Source: Syntrophomonadaceae bacterium (GTDB lineage Bacteria > Bacillota > Dethiobacteria > SKNC01). Taken from it: DNA of 8,792 nucleotides. Under the pieces are notes generated by a model. It was not told the origin of the DNA and did not search any database. It saw only the letters and a list, made by a program, of their open reading frames with translations. Shown one piece after another: positions 1-6,263 of the stretch. Position 1 is the first letter of the stretch. Every line of letters starts with the position of its first letter. The DNA lies in the NCBI GenBank assembly GCA_003555415.1, contig PWHX01000120.1, positions 1 through 8,792 of the forward strand. The letters run 5' to 3'. The position numbers and the translations under genes are program-made.

Positions 1-108
1 GAAGAAATAGAAAAAAATAAAATTGTTCTGAGGGATATGCAAACAGGCGACCAGAAAGAAGTTAGTATACAAGAGATAGTCAAAACCATAAAACAGGAAA
101 TTAATTAA
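1..108 (+). CDS. hisS: Histidyl-tRNA synthetase, C-terminal end (partial)
   Basis: An open frame enters from the left edge and stops at TAA 106-108, giving 35 residues. The sequence around IVLRDMQTGDQKEVSIQEIV resembles the last strand and helix of the HisRS C-terminal anticodon-binding domain, where a 'lrdm.tgeq..v...e.v' pattern closes the protein. HisRS charges tRNA-His in the cytoplasm. The position directly before aspS fits, because hisS-aspS is a conserved pair in Firmicutes. The gap to aspS is 20 nt with no terminator, so the two are probably cotranscribed. Only the tail is visible, so the call rests on a short motif plus context. Confidence 0.82.
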   Translation, partial: EEIEKNKIVLRDMQTGDQKEVSIQEIVKTIKQEIN

Positions 109-128
109 TAAACAGGGAGGTTTTATAT

Positions 129-1919
129 ATGAAAAAAACTCACAGCTGCGGAACTTTAACTGCAGATCAAATGGGAGAAAAAGTCAGCCTGATGGGCTGG
201 GTTCAAAGGCGCAGAGATCACGGTGGAATTATATTTATAGACTTAAGGGACCGTACTGGTCTTATACAGGTAGTATTTGATCAAGAAAAGAGCAAGGAGA
301 TATTTCATTTGGCAGAAAGTATACGGAATGAGTATGTTGTTGCCGTAGAGGGAGAGATATCCCCCAGATCGCAAGAAACAATTAATCCTAAATTAACCAC
401 CGGAGAAATAGAGGTATTTGTAGATTCCCTGACTATACTCAACTCTTCTAAAACTCCTCCAATTTACATAGAGAATGATATAGATGTAGATGAAAACTTA
501 CGGCTTAAGTATCGCTACCTGGACTTAAGAAGGCCTGAGATGCAGGAAAAGCTTTTCTTGAGGCATAAAATTATTAAAAACATAAGAGATTTTTTGGACC
601 TGGAGGGCTTTTGGGAAATCGAGACACCGGTTTTAACCAGGAGTACTCCGGAAGGGGCCAGGGATTATCTGGTGCCCAGTCGGGTAAAATCCGGTAGTTT
701 CTTTGCTTTGCCCCAGTCACCCCAGCTCTTTAAACAGCTTTTAATGGTAGCCGGCACGGAAAAATACTTCCAGATAGCAAGGTGTTTCAGGGATGAGGAC
801 TTGAGGGCTGACCGGCAGCCTGAGTTTACACAGCTTGACATGGAGATGTCTTTTGTCAATTCTGAGGATATTATGAATATTGTAGAAAAGCTTATTGTCG
901 ACATTTTTAAGAAAGTACTGGGTAAAGAAGTAAAGTATCCTTTTTTACGTCTGCCTTACAGGGAGGCCATGTCCAGATTCGGAACCGATAAGCCTGATAC
1001 ACGTTTTGGCCTGGAGATTCAAGATATATCTAAGTTGGTAGCAGATTCAGAGTTTAAGGTTTTTACCGGAGCACTGGCCAGTGGTGGTGTGGTAAGGGGA
1101 ATCAATGCTAAAGGGGCTTCTTTTAGTCGTAAAGAAGTAGATGACCTCACAGAACTATCAATTAAACTGGGAGCTAAAGGTCTGGCCTGGTTTATGGTAG
1201 GTCCGGAAGGGTTAAAGTCACCTATAAACAAGTTTTTCAAAACAGAGCAATTGGAAGAGTTAAGCCAAAAGATGAATGCCGAAGATGGAGATCTGCTAAT
1301 ATTTGTGGCAGATAGCCAGAAAGTGGCGGAAGAAGTTTTAGGTAGACTCAGGGTTCACCTGGGAGAAAAACTAAATTTAATTTCAGAAGAAGACAACTTT
1401 CTATGGGTCACCGATTTTCCTTTATTATCTTTTGATGACGGAGAAAAGAGGTATGTATCCAACCACCATCCTTTTACTTCTCCGGTAGAGGAAGATATAA
1501 ATTTGCTGGAGGAGGAACCCCTATCAGCCAGGGCACAGGCTTATGACCTGGTGTTAAATGGTGTCGAAATAGGTGGTGGAAGTATTCGTATTCATCGCCG
1601 GGAGCTTCAGGAAAGATTGTTAAAACTGTTGGGCTTTACTCAGGAAGAATCCTATGAAAAATTTGGCTTCTTATTGCAGGCTTTTGAATACGGGACACCA
1701 CCTCACGGTGGAATCGCCCTGGGGTTGGACCGTCTTATAATGCTAATGTTGAAAGCTAGGTCTATAAGAGAAGTTATACCATTTCCTAAGACAGCAAGTG
1801 CCAGCTGCCTGTTAACTGATGCCCCTGCTCCTGTTAATACAGAACAATTGGATGAGCTTTTTCTTCGTTTAGAGCTGCCTGAAAAAGAAGATGATGAATC
1901 GGAAGAAAAGGGTTGTTAA
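129..1919 (+). CDS. aspS: Aspartyl-tRNA synthetase (bacterial type with GAD domain)
   Basis: A class II aminoacyl-tRNA synthetase that charges tRNA-Asp with aspartate in the cytoplasm. Its 596 aa match the usual bacterial length. Residues 1-105 form the OB-fold anticodon-binding domain (VQRRRDHGG at 25-33). The catalytic core begins near 110 and contains ETPVLTRSTPEGARDY (164-179), the QSPQ loop (196-199), motif 2 with FRDED (220-224), and after the insertion GVEIGGGSIRIH (478-489) and motif 3 GLDR (532-535). Residues about 290-415 are the bacterial GAD insertion. The ATG start has AGGGAGG at 114-120 with 8 nt spacing. The C-terminus is an acidic tail rich in E and D. His31 matches the residue reported in non-discriminating AspRS enzymes, which also charge tRNA-Asn; that activity is inference here. 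It lies just behind hisS and ahead of the 6S RNA gene, with no strong terminator after its stop. Confidence 0.98.
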   Translation: MKKTHSCGTLTADQMGEKVSLMGWVQRRRDHGGIIFIDLRDRTGLIQVVFDQEKSKEIFHLAESIRNEYVVAVEGEISPRSQETINPKLTTGEIEVFVDSLTILNSSKTPPIYIENDIDVDENLRLKYRYLDLRRPEMQEKLFLRHKIIKNIRDFLDLEGFWEIETPVLTRSTPEGARDYLVPSRVKSGSFFALPQSPQLFKQLLMVAGTEKYFQIARCFRDEDLRADRQPEFTQLDMEMSFVNSEDIMNIVEKLIVDIFKKVLGKEVKYPFLRLPYREAMSRFGTDKPDTRFGLEIQDISKLVADSEFKVFTGALASGGVVRGINAKGASFSRKEVDDLTELSIKLGAKGLAWFMVGPEGLKSPINKFFKTEQLEELSQKMNAEDGDLLIFVADSQKVAEEVLGRLRVHLGEKLNLISEEDNFLWVTDFPLLSFDDGEKRYVSNHHPFTSPVEEDINLLEEEPLSARAQAYDLVLNGVEIGGGSIRIHRRELQERLLKLLGFTQEESYEKFGFLLQAFEYGTPPHGGIALGLDRLIMLMLKARSIREVIPFPKTASASCLLTDAPAPVNTEQLDELFLRLELPEKEDDESEEKGC

Positions 1920-1952
1920 AATTAACCAAAATATTATTAATCTCAATTTTTC

Positions 1953-1981
1953 TTGCCAATTAACTGTTAATATGTTATTAT
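1953..1981 (+). promoter_or_regulatory. Upstream sigma-A-like promoter (P1) for the 6S RNA region
   Basis: TTGCCA at 1953-1958 and TATTAT at 1976-1981 are separated by exactly 17 bp in the aspS downstream gap. The predicted transcription start is near 1988, about 56 nt before the predicted 5' end of 6S RNA. A transcript from here would carry two small inverted repeats (2007-2023 and 2025-2041) before the RNA. This is a consensus match only; activity is inferred. Confidence 0.55.
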
Positions 1982-2008
1982 AAACTCAAACAAAAAGAGT
2001 AGCCACGC

Positions 2009-2037
2009 TTGCAGATTGTAAGCAGAATATTTAAAAT
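2009..2037 (+). promoter_or_regulatory. Proximal sigma-A-like promoter (P2) for 6S RNA
   Basis: TTGCAG at 2009-2014 and TAAAAT at 2032-2037 are separated by 17 bp. The predicted start at about 2044-2046 coincides with the first base of the long closing stem of the 6S RNA (A2046), which supports both calls. The -35 box lies inside a small inverted repeat (GCTTGC 2007-2012 / GTAAGC 2018-2023), and the -10 lies inside another (GAATATT 2025-2031 / AATATTC 2035-2041). Confidence 0.65.
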
Positions 2038-2043
2038 ATTCAA

Positions 2044-2225
2044 ACACCCTGCTGTGTGCGTGTGTTCCCGACAAGTTTTGAGCTAACAGCAATTAAAAGG
2101 GAGCCTGGACTCTATATATGGCGTATAGGCCTTCTAAGGAAGGACATATAAAGTATATAGGAGGGCACCCACCTGTGGAAGGAGCAGTTCAAAACATCGG
2201 AGAGCACGGCACGGTGGGGTTTTTA
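2044..2225 (+). ncRNA. ssrS: 6S RNA
   Basis: 6S RNA mimics an open promoter and sequesters the housekeeping sigma-RNA polymerase holoenzyme. A rod-like fold can be drawn by hand. The closing stem pairs 2046-2057 with 2209-2220 and 2059-2063 with 2204-2208 (17 bp including G-U pairs, one bulged G). A large central bubble follows (about 2064-2098 and 2171-2203). The inner arm pairs 2099-2105 with 2164-2170 (one A-A mismatch) and 2112-2119 with 2153-2160, capped by CCTTC/GAAGG-type pairing near 2130-2143. The 3' strand contains GTTCAAAACATCGG, which resembles Firmicute 6S RNAs as I recall them. B. subtilis bsrA also sits just after aspS. The closing stem is followed by TTTTT at 2220-2224 and probably acts as the terminator. 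SRP RNA, tmRNA and RNase P RNA signatures are absent. No covariance search was run, so the exact ends are approximate. Confidence 0.85.
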
Positions 2226-2271
2226 TATTTATTAACATTTTTTGTGAGGTTTATCTGGGGGGGTAAGACAT

Positions 2272-3618
2272 ATGGCTATTAAAACAATACAAAAACTAAT
2301 AAGGTTGTTGAAACATAAGAACAAGGAGTTGAACAACTTAATAGAGCACTTACATCCTAGAGATCTGGCAGAGTTGTCAGAGGATTTAGATGAGGAGCAG
2401 AAAAAGGAACTCTTTGATCTTCTTAATGATGAAGAGGCAGCCCTTATTATACAGTACATGGAAGATTTCGATCAGGTATCCCTTTTTAAAGTTTTAGAAA
2501 AAGACAGGGGTTCTTCTATTTTAAAAGAAATGAGTTCCGATGAGGCTGTGGATCTGCTGAGTGAGCTTCCCTCTGAAGATGCCCAGGAACTTTTAAACAG
2601 AATAGAAGATACTGAAGAAATTGAAGGGCTTTTAAAATTTGCTGAAGATACTGCCGGTGGTATTATGACTACCGAATATCTTGCTTTACCGGAAAATATG
2701 CCTGTTGAAGAGGCTATTATTCGTCTTAGAGAGGTAGCCGTAGAAGTAGAAACTATTTATTATATTTACGTTATTGATGAACAAAATCATTTAATAGGAG
2801 TGCTTTCTTTAAGGGAATTAATCAGTGCTGAGGATGGAACTTTGTTAAAAGAAAAAATGAGAACAAACATAATTACTGTAGATATTGAACTTGATCAGGA
2901 AGAAGTTGCCAGGATAGTCTCCCGATACGATTTATTGGCGGTTCCTGTGGTAGACGATAAGGGAAACATGCGGGGCATAATTACAGTTGATGATATCCTG
3001 GATGTTCTGGAGGAAGAGGCAACGGAAGACATTTACCGCCTGGTAGGTACTTCTGAGGTCAAGGGGACAGACCTGATAAATGCTTCTGTTACTCATGTAG
3101 CTACAAAAAGACTTCCCTGGTTAATAGTTTGTCTTTTTGGAGGACTTTTTTCAGGTAGCGTTATTGGTGTCTTTGAGGAAACGCTACAGACTATTGTCAC
3201 CCTGGCCATTTTCATACCTGTTATAATGGATATGGGAGGTAACGTAGGGTCACAATCTTCTACTGTTTTTGTTCGTGGTCTTGGAACAGGAGAGATTGAA
3301 GCAAATGAAGTATGGAAGTATTTTTTTAGAGAGGTAAAAGTCGGGCTTATGATGGGATTAATTTGTGGCTTGATGATAACTCTGGCTACTTTTTTATGGC
3401 AGCAATCTTACATATTAGGTTTGGTTGTTGGGATTGCCATGTTTTCAACCGTAATTCTTGCGGCAGTTATAGGAATTCTAATACCCCTCATATTCTGGAG
3501 GTTGGGCGCAGATCCAGCCATATCTGCCGGGCCTTTTGTAACTACAATTAAAGATGTTACGGGTCTTTTAATATATTTTTCTACGGCGACTCTTTTTATG
3601 GACATGCTACCAACATAA
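2272..3618 (+). CDS. mgtE: Magnesium transporter MgtE
   Basis: A homodimeric Mg2+-gated Mg2+ channel of the inner membrane; 448 aa is the usual family length. Residues about 5-128 form the acidic helical N domain, which carries Mg2+-sensing carboxylates. Two CBS domains follow (about 130-190 and 195-252; VDDKGNMRGIITVDDILDVL closes the second). The pore domain has five hydrophobic helices (about 281-302, 305-325, 355-375, 380-410, 425-445). Family signatures are PVIMDMGGNVGSQS (316-329) and the last-helix segment TTIKDVTGLLIYF, whose Asp428 corresponds to the pore Asp432 of the Thermus thermophilus protein. The ATG is preceded by an unusual run of seven G at 2257-2263 serving as the ribosome binding site. 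It starts only about 45 nt after the 6S RNA terminator. No M-box leader or clear promoter fits in that gap, so transcription may depend on readthrough. Confidence 0.97.
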   Translation: MAIKTIQKLIRLLKHKNKELNNLIEHLHPRDLAELSEDLDEEQKKELFDLLNDEEAALIIQYMEDFDQVSLFKVLEKDRGSSILKEMSSDEAVDLLSELPSEDAQELLNRIEDTEEIEGLLKFAEDTAGGIMTTEYLALPENMPVEEAIIRLREVAVEVETIYYIYVIDEQNHLIGVLSLRELISAEDGTLLKEKMRTNIITVDIELDQEEVARIVSRYDLLAVPVVDDKGNMRGIITVDDILDVLEEEATEDIYRLVGTSEVKGTDLINASVTHVATKRLPWLIVCLFGGLFSGSVIGVFEETLQTIVTLAIFIPVIMDMGGNVGSQSSTVFVRGLGTGEIEANEVWKYFFREVKVGLMMGLICGLMITLATFLWQQSYILGLVVGIAMFSTVILAAVIGILIPLIFWRLGADPAISAGPFVTTIKDVTGLLIYFSTATLFMDMLPT

Positions 3619-3701
3619 ATAAGAACGGGGTATTATAGTAACCACACATTAAAAAATAATTGGGTAGTTGCTTACAGCAAAATAAGGGAGGCAAATACTA
3701 A

Positions 3702-4247
3702 ATGTACTGGGATAAGAAAGGTAAGGAAATGACCGATGCAACACTTGAACTGGCTGTTAATAAAGGGGAAGAGCTTAAAATAAAAAATTTTGTTGTAGCT
3801 TCTAGTACCGGCTACACTGCTAAAGTGCTTGCTGAGAAAGGGGTAAAGGTTGTTTGTGTTCGATATCATGCCGGGTTTAAGGAACACGGGCAGCAGATCA
3901 TGGAAGAAAAAGATAGGGATGAACTGGAATCCAAAGGAATAATAATTCTTACAACTACCCATTTAATGGGTGGCATTGAGCGGGGAATTGAAAATAAGTT
4001 GGGTGGGGCCACTTATTCAACTGTAGTGGCCAATACACTTAAAATGTTTGGTCAGGGCACTAAAGTGGCTGTAGAAATAGCTGTTATGGCTTTAGATGCC
4101 GGGCTAATTCCTTTTGGAAAGGAAATAATATCTATAGGGGGTTCTGGAAGGGGGGCAGATACAGCCTTAGTTTTAGAGCCTTCTCATGCTAAAACTTTTT
4201 TCCAGGGGGCAATCAAAGAAATAATTTGTAAACCTCGCAACTTTTAA
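3702..4247 (+). CDS. Stand-alone pyruvate kinase C-terminal (alpha/beta)-like domain protein, function unknown
   Basis: A 181-aa soluble protein with no signal peptide or membrane segment. It resembles small proteins annotated as 'pyruvate kinase alpha/beta domain-containing', found in clostridia and archaea, which match only the C-terminal Rossmann-like domain (PK_C) that binds regulators in full pyruvate kinase. Visible motifs are VVASSTGYTA (31-40, like the phosphate-binding S-T-G loop), THLMGGIERGIENKLGG (86-102) and IGGSGRGADTALVLEP (145-160). The barrel domain with the pyruvate kinase active site is absent, so it is not a pyruvate kinase. The ATG start is set by AAGGGAGG at 3684-3691 with 10 nt spacing. 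It lies 83 nt after mgtE with no terminator between, so cotranscription is possible, and a strong terminator follows. The family call comes from recalled motifs; the biochemical role is unknown. Confidence 0.75.
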   Translation: MYWDKKGKEMTDATLELAVNKGEELKIKNFVVASSTGYTAKVLAEKGVKVVCVRYHAGFKEHGQQIMEEKDRDELESKGIIILTTTHLMGGIERGIENKLGGATYSTVVANTLKMFGQGTKVAVEIAVMALDAGLIPFGKEIISIGGSGRGADTALVLEPSHAKTFFQGAIKEIICKPRNF

Positions 4248-4280
4248 AAATAACTGAAGATAGTCTGTAATATGCAATAT

Positions 4281-4336
4281 ATAAGCTTTCCTTTGCAGCT
4301 GACGCTGTTAACTTTTTGGGGAAGCTTATTTTTTTT
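4281..4336 (+). terminator. Rho-independent terminator after the PK-C-like gene
   Basis: ATAAGCTTTCC (4281-4291) pairs with GGGAAGCTTAT (4319-4329) over 11 bp with one G-U, followed by a run of eight T (4329-4336). The 27-nt loop holds a small CAGC/GCTG hairpin of its own (4296-4307). It ends the mgtE-side transcript and insulates the dcw operon that follows. Confidence 0.9.
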
Positions 4337-4404
4337 AAGAAATTTTAAATTATTTCCAAAAGTATGCAGGATTATTTATTTATTAGGAGAATAATAAATG
4401 AGTG

Positions 4405-4431
4405 AGAGTGGTGGAAAGTGGTGTGAAGTGG
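4405..4431 (+). promoter_or_regulatory. MraZ operator: three direct repeats at 10-bp spacing
   Basis: AGAGTGG (4405-4411), AAAGTGG (4415-4421) and GAAGTGG (4425-4431) are separated by exactly 3 nt, placing them on the same face of the helix. They match the AAAGTG(T/G)-N3 repeat reported for MraZ in Mollicutes and the repeated TGGG-type boxes of E. coli. The location just upstream of mraZ fits autoregulation of the dcw operon by the ring-shaped MraZ oligomer. Confidence 0.85.
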
Positions 4432-4437
4432 TACAAT
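4429..4437 (+). promoter_or_regulatory. Extended -10 promoter of mraZ, overlapping the last MraZ box
   Basis: TG-N-TACAAT (TG 4429-4430, TACAAT 4432-4437) is an extended -10 element, with a predicted start near 4444, about 18 nt before the mraZ ATG. No good -35 hexamer lies 17 bp upstream; that space is occupied by the MraZ boxes. The TG of the extended element is part of the third box, so bound MraZ would block polymerase directly. This is inferred from consensus and geometry. Confidence 0.6.
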
Positions 4438-4461
4438 TTACATATTTGGTGGTAATGAAAA

Positions 4462-4905
4462 ATGTTTATGGGAGAATACCAACATTCTATTGATGGAAAA
4501 GGCAGGGTAATAATACCAGCCAGGTTTAGGGAAGAGTTAGGTGAAAACTTTATTGTTACCCGGGGTCTGGATAACTGTCTTTTTGTCTACCCTCAAGAAG
4601 AATGGGAAAAGCTAGAAAAAAAGTTAAAGGCTTTACCTTTTACCAAGGCAGATGCCAGGGCTTTTACCCGCTTTTTCTTTTCCGGAGCAGTAGAGTGTGA
4701 GGCAGATAAACAAGGACGGGTTTTAATACCCCCAAATTTACGGAATCATGCAAATCTAGATAAAGAAGCTGTGGTAATAGGTGTATCTAATCGTGTTGAG
4801 ATTTGGAGCCGGGAAGTTTGGGAAAAGTACAGTGAAGAAGCTAATTTATCTTTTGAAGAAATCTCAGAAAAGATTGTAGATTTTGATTTGGATTTGGAGG
4901 TATAA
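4462..4905 (+). CDS. mraZ: Transcriptional regulator MraZ
   Basis: A DNA-binding autoregulator and first gene of the dcw cluster; it forms multimeric rings that bind the direct repeats upstream of its own gene. At 147 aa it is about the family length (around 143). It contains two AbrB/SpoVT-like swapped-hairpin domains, each with the D-x-(K/Q)-GR signature: DGKGR at 11-15 and DKQGR at 82-86, both followed by (V)IIP or VLIP. The C-terminus is acidic (FDLDLEV). The N-terminus MFMGEYQHSIDGKGR fits the family start, so the first ATG is preferred over the ATG two codons later. The ribosome binding site is modest (GGTGG at 4448-4452). The stop is 2 nt before the rsmH start, and the rsmH ribosome binding site lies inside the mraZ 3' end, which implies coupled translation. 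Confidence 0.97.
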   Translation: MFMGEYQHSIDGKGRVIIPARFREELGENFIVTRGLDNCLFVYPQEEWEKLEKKLKALPFTKADARAFTRFFFSGAVECEADKQGRVLIPPNLRNHANLDKEAVVIGVSNRVEIWSREVWEKYSEEANLSFEEISEKIVDFDLDLEV

Positions 4906-4907
4906 GA

Positions 4908-5834
4908 TTGCATGTTCCTGTACTTTTAGAAGAGGTAATTAATTATTTAAACTGTGATTCCGGAAAAGTCATTATAGACTGTACAGTAGGCCTGGGTGGC
5001 CATGCCGAGAAAATATTGGAAGCGATACAGCCTGATGGTTTTTTGTGGGGGATTGATCAAGACGATAGAGCTTTAGAAATAGCCTATGAAAAATTAAGGG
5101 AATATAAAAACTTTAAATTAATTAAGGGTAATTTTGGTGATTTAGAATATTTATCCCAGGAATACTTGATAAAAAATGTAGATGGTATTTTATTTGATTT
5201 AGGGGTTTCATCAATACAACTGGACGAAGAGAACAGGGGCTTTACTTATCAAAAAGATGCTCCTTTGGATATGCGGATGGACAAGAGTTTAAAAACTACT
5301 GCCAGAAGTCTGGTTAACCGGTTAACAGAAAAAGAATTAACCTGGATAATTAGGGTCTATGGAGAAGAAAACTGGGCAAACAGGATAGCAAAGTTTATAG
5401 TGAATGAAAGATTAAAAAAGGAGATTGCTACAACAGGTGAGCTTGTTGATATTATTAAAGCTGCTATACCGGCCAGGGCCAGGAGAAAAGGGGGACACCC
5501 TGCCAGGCGGACATTTCAGGCTTTAAGAATAGCTGTTAACAGAGAACTGGATAACTTGGAGTTTGGCTTAAAAGCATCATTAAAAATACTGAGAGCGGGT
5601 GGAAAGCTGTGTATAATTTCTTTTCATTCTTTAGAGGATCGGATTGTAAAACAATTTTTAAGAAATAACGCCAGAGGATGCATTTGTCCTCCAGGGTTAC
5701 CCGTTTGCGCCTGTGGCTGTAAACCCAAGATTAAAATAATTACCAGGAAACCAGTAGTTCCCCATCAGGAGGAAATTAAGTCTAACCCCCGGGCCAGGAG
5801 TTCAAAGCTCAGGGTAGGAGAAAAGATTAATTGA
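4908..5834 (+). CDS. rsmH: 16S rRNA (cytosine-1402-N4)-methyltransferase RsmH (MraW)
   Basis: An S-adenosylmethionine-dependent enzyme that methylates N4 of C1402 in the decoding centre of 16S rRNA. At 308 aa it is the normal length. Visible motifs are the SAM-binding segment DCTVGLGGHAEKIL (24-37), GIDQDD (48-53), LFDLGVSSIQLD (95-106), GFTYQKDAPLDMRMD (111-125), GGHPARRTFQALRIAVN (195-211) and IISFHSLEDRIVKQFL (236-251). The Cys-rich C-terminal stretch (CIC 258-260, CACGC 266-270) is a pattern seen in many family members. The start is TTG at 4908, supported by GGAGG at 4896-4900 with 7 nt spacing and by the HVPVLLEEV N-terminus. It is the second gene of the dcw operon. Confidence 0.97.
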   Translation: MHVPVLLEEVINYLNCDSGKVIIDCTVGLGGHAEKILEAIQPDGFLWGIDQDDRALEIAYEKLREYKNFKLIKGNFGDLEYLSQEYLIKNVDGILFDLGVSSIQLDEENRGFTYQKDAPLDMRMDKSLKTTARSLVNRLTEKELTWIIRVYGEENWANRIAKFIVNERLKKEIATTGELVDIIKAAIPARARRKGGHPARRTFQALRIAVNRELDNLEFGLKASLKILRAGGKLCIISFHSLEDRIVKQFLRNNARGCICPPGLPVCACGCKPKIKIITRKPVVPHQEEIKSNPRARSSKLRVGEKIN

Positions 5835-5864
5835 TGTTCTAAAAAAAGGGGCAGGTGAATATTT

Positions 5865-6230
5865 TTGTTATTAGCCAGGCAAAAAAATTTACAGGATTAC
5901 AGGAACTATGAAAGGTATAATAAAAAATCTGAAAAAAGAATAAAGTTAAAGAAAAACAAATTAATAAAAATATTTAGTTGCTTTTTTGTACTATTTCATG
6001 CAGCAGCAGCTATCCTCTTAATAAATCATTATAATCAGGTTACAAAGTTAAACAGGGAAGTTATACATTATGAACAGAAATTGGGAGAGTTCCAGGAAGA
6101 ACAGGAACATTTAAAAATCGAGATAGCTAATTTGCGCACCCTGGAAAGAATAGAAAGCATTGCTACCAACGAACTGGGGATGAATTACCCTAATGAAGAT
6201 AAGCGGCCTGGTTTAGTGGCTACAAACTAA
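5865..6230 (+). CDS. ftsL: Cell division protein FtsL
   Basis: A small bitopic divisome protein that works with FtsB/DivIC and DivIB to activate septal wall synthesis. The 121 aa comprise a basic cytoplasmic segment (about 1-35, many K and R), one transmembrane helix (about 36-55, containing FVLFHAAAAILLI), then an extracellular coiled coil (about 58-93) and the conserved end ERIESIATNELGMNYP (94-109). It lacks other domains, as expected for FtsL. The TTG start at 5865 is supported by AGGTG at 5853-5857. It sits between rsmH (30 nt gap) and the class B PBP gene, the standard ftsL position. FtsL is poorly conserved, so the name rests on topology, the C-terminal motif and gene order. Confidence 0.9.
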   Translation: MLLARQKNLQDYRNYERYNKKSEKRIKLKKNKLIKIFSCFFVLFHAAAAILLINHYNQVTKLNREVIHYEQKLGEFQEEQEHLKIEIANLRTLERIESIATNELGMNYPNEDKRPGLVATN

Positions 6231-6263
6231 TTAAGCTTTTTATAATATAGGAGGGTTATAAAT

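Noticed and set aside
665..1240. Minus-strand open frames inside aspS.
   Set aside because: They are antisense to conserved AspRS motifs and composed of low-complexity Ser- and Leu-rich translation.
1905..1940. Terminator directly after aspS (GGTT...AACC).
   Set aside because: The stem is only 4-5 bp with no T-run; too weak to call.
2044..2225. SRP RNA, tmRNA or RNase P RNA as alternatives for the structured RNA.
   Set aside because: There is no GGAAG/GGTCCGGAAGG-type SRP loop, no tRNA-like ends or tag reading frame, and no RNase P core motif. The long rod with a central bubble next to aspS fits 6S RNA.
2226..2271. Possible M-box (Mg2+) riboswitch before mgtE.
   Set aside because: Only about 45 nt separate the 6S RNA terminator from the start codon, far too short for an M-box, and the upstream RNA folds as 6S.
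4398..4493. A 31-codon open frame with AGGAG at 4385-4389 and ATG 4398, overlapping the start of mraZ.
   Set aside because: Most of its codons are the MraZ box repeats, and the likely promoter (-10 at 4432-4437) starts transcription downstream of its ATG. It shows no protein-like features.
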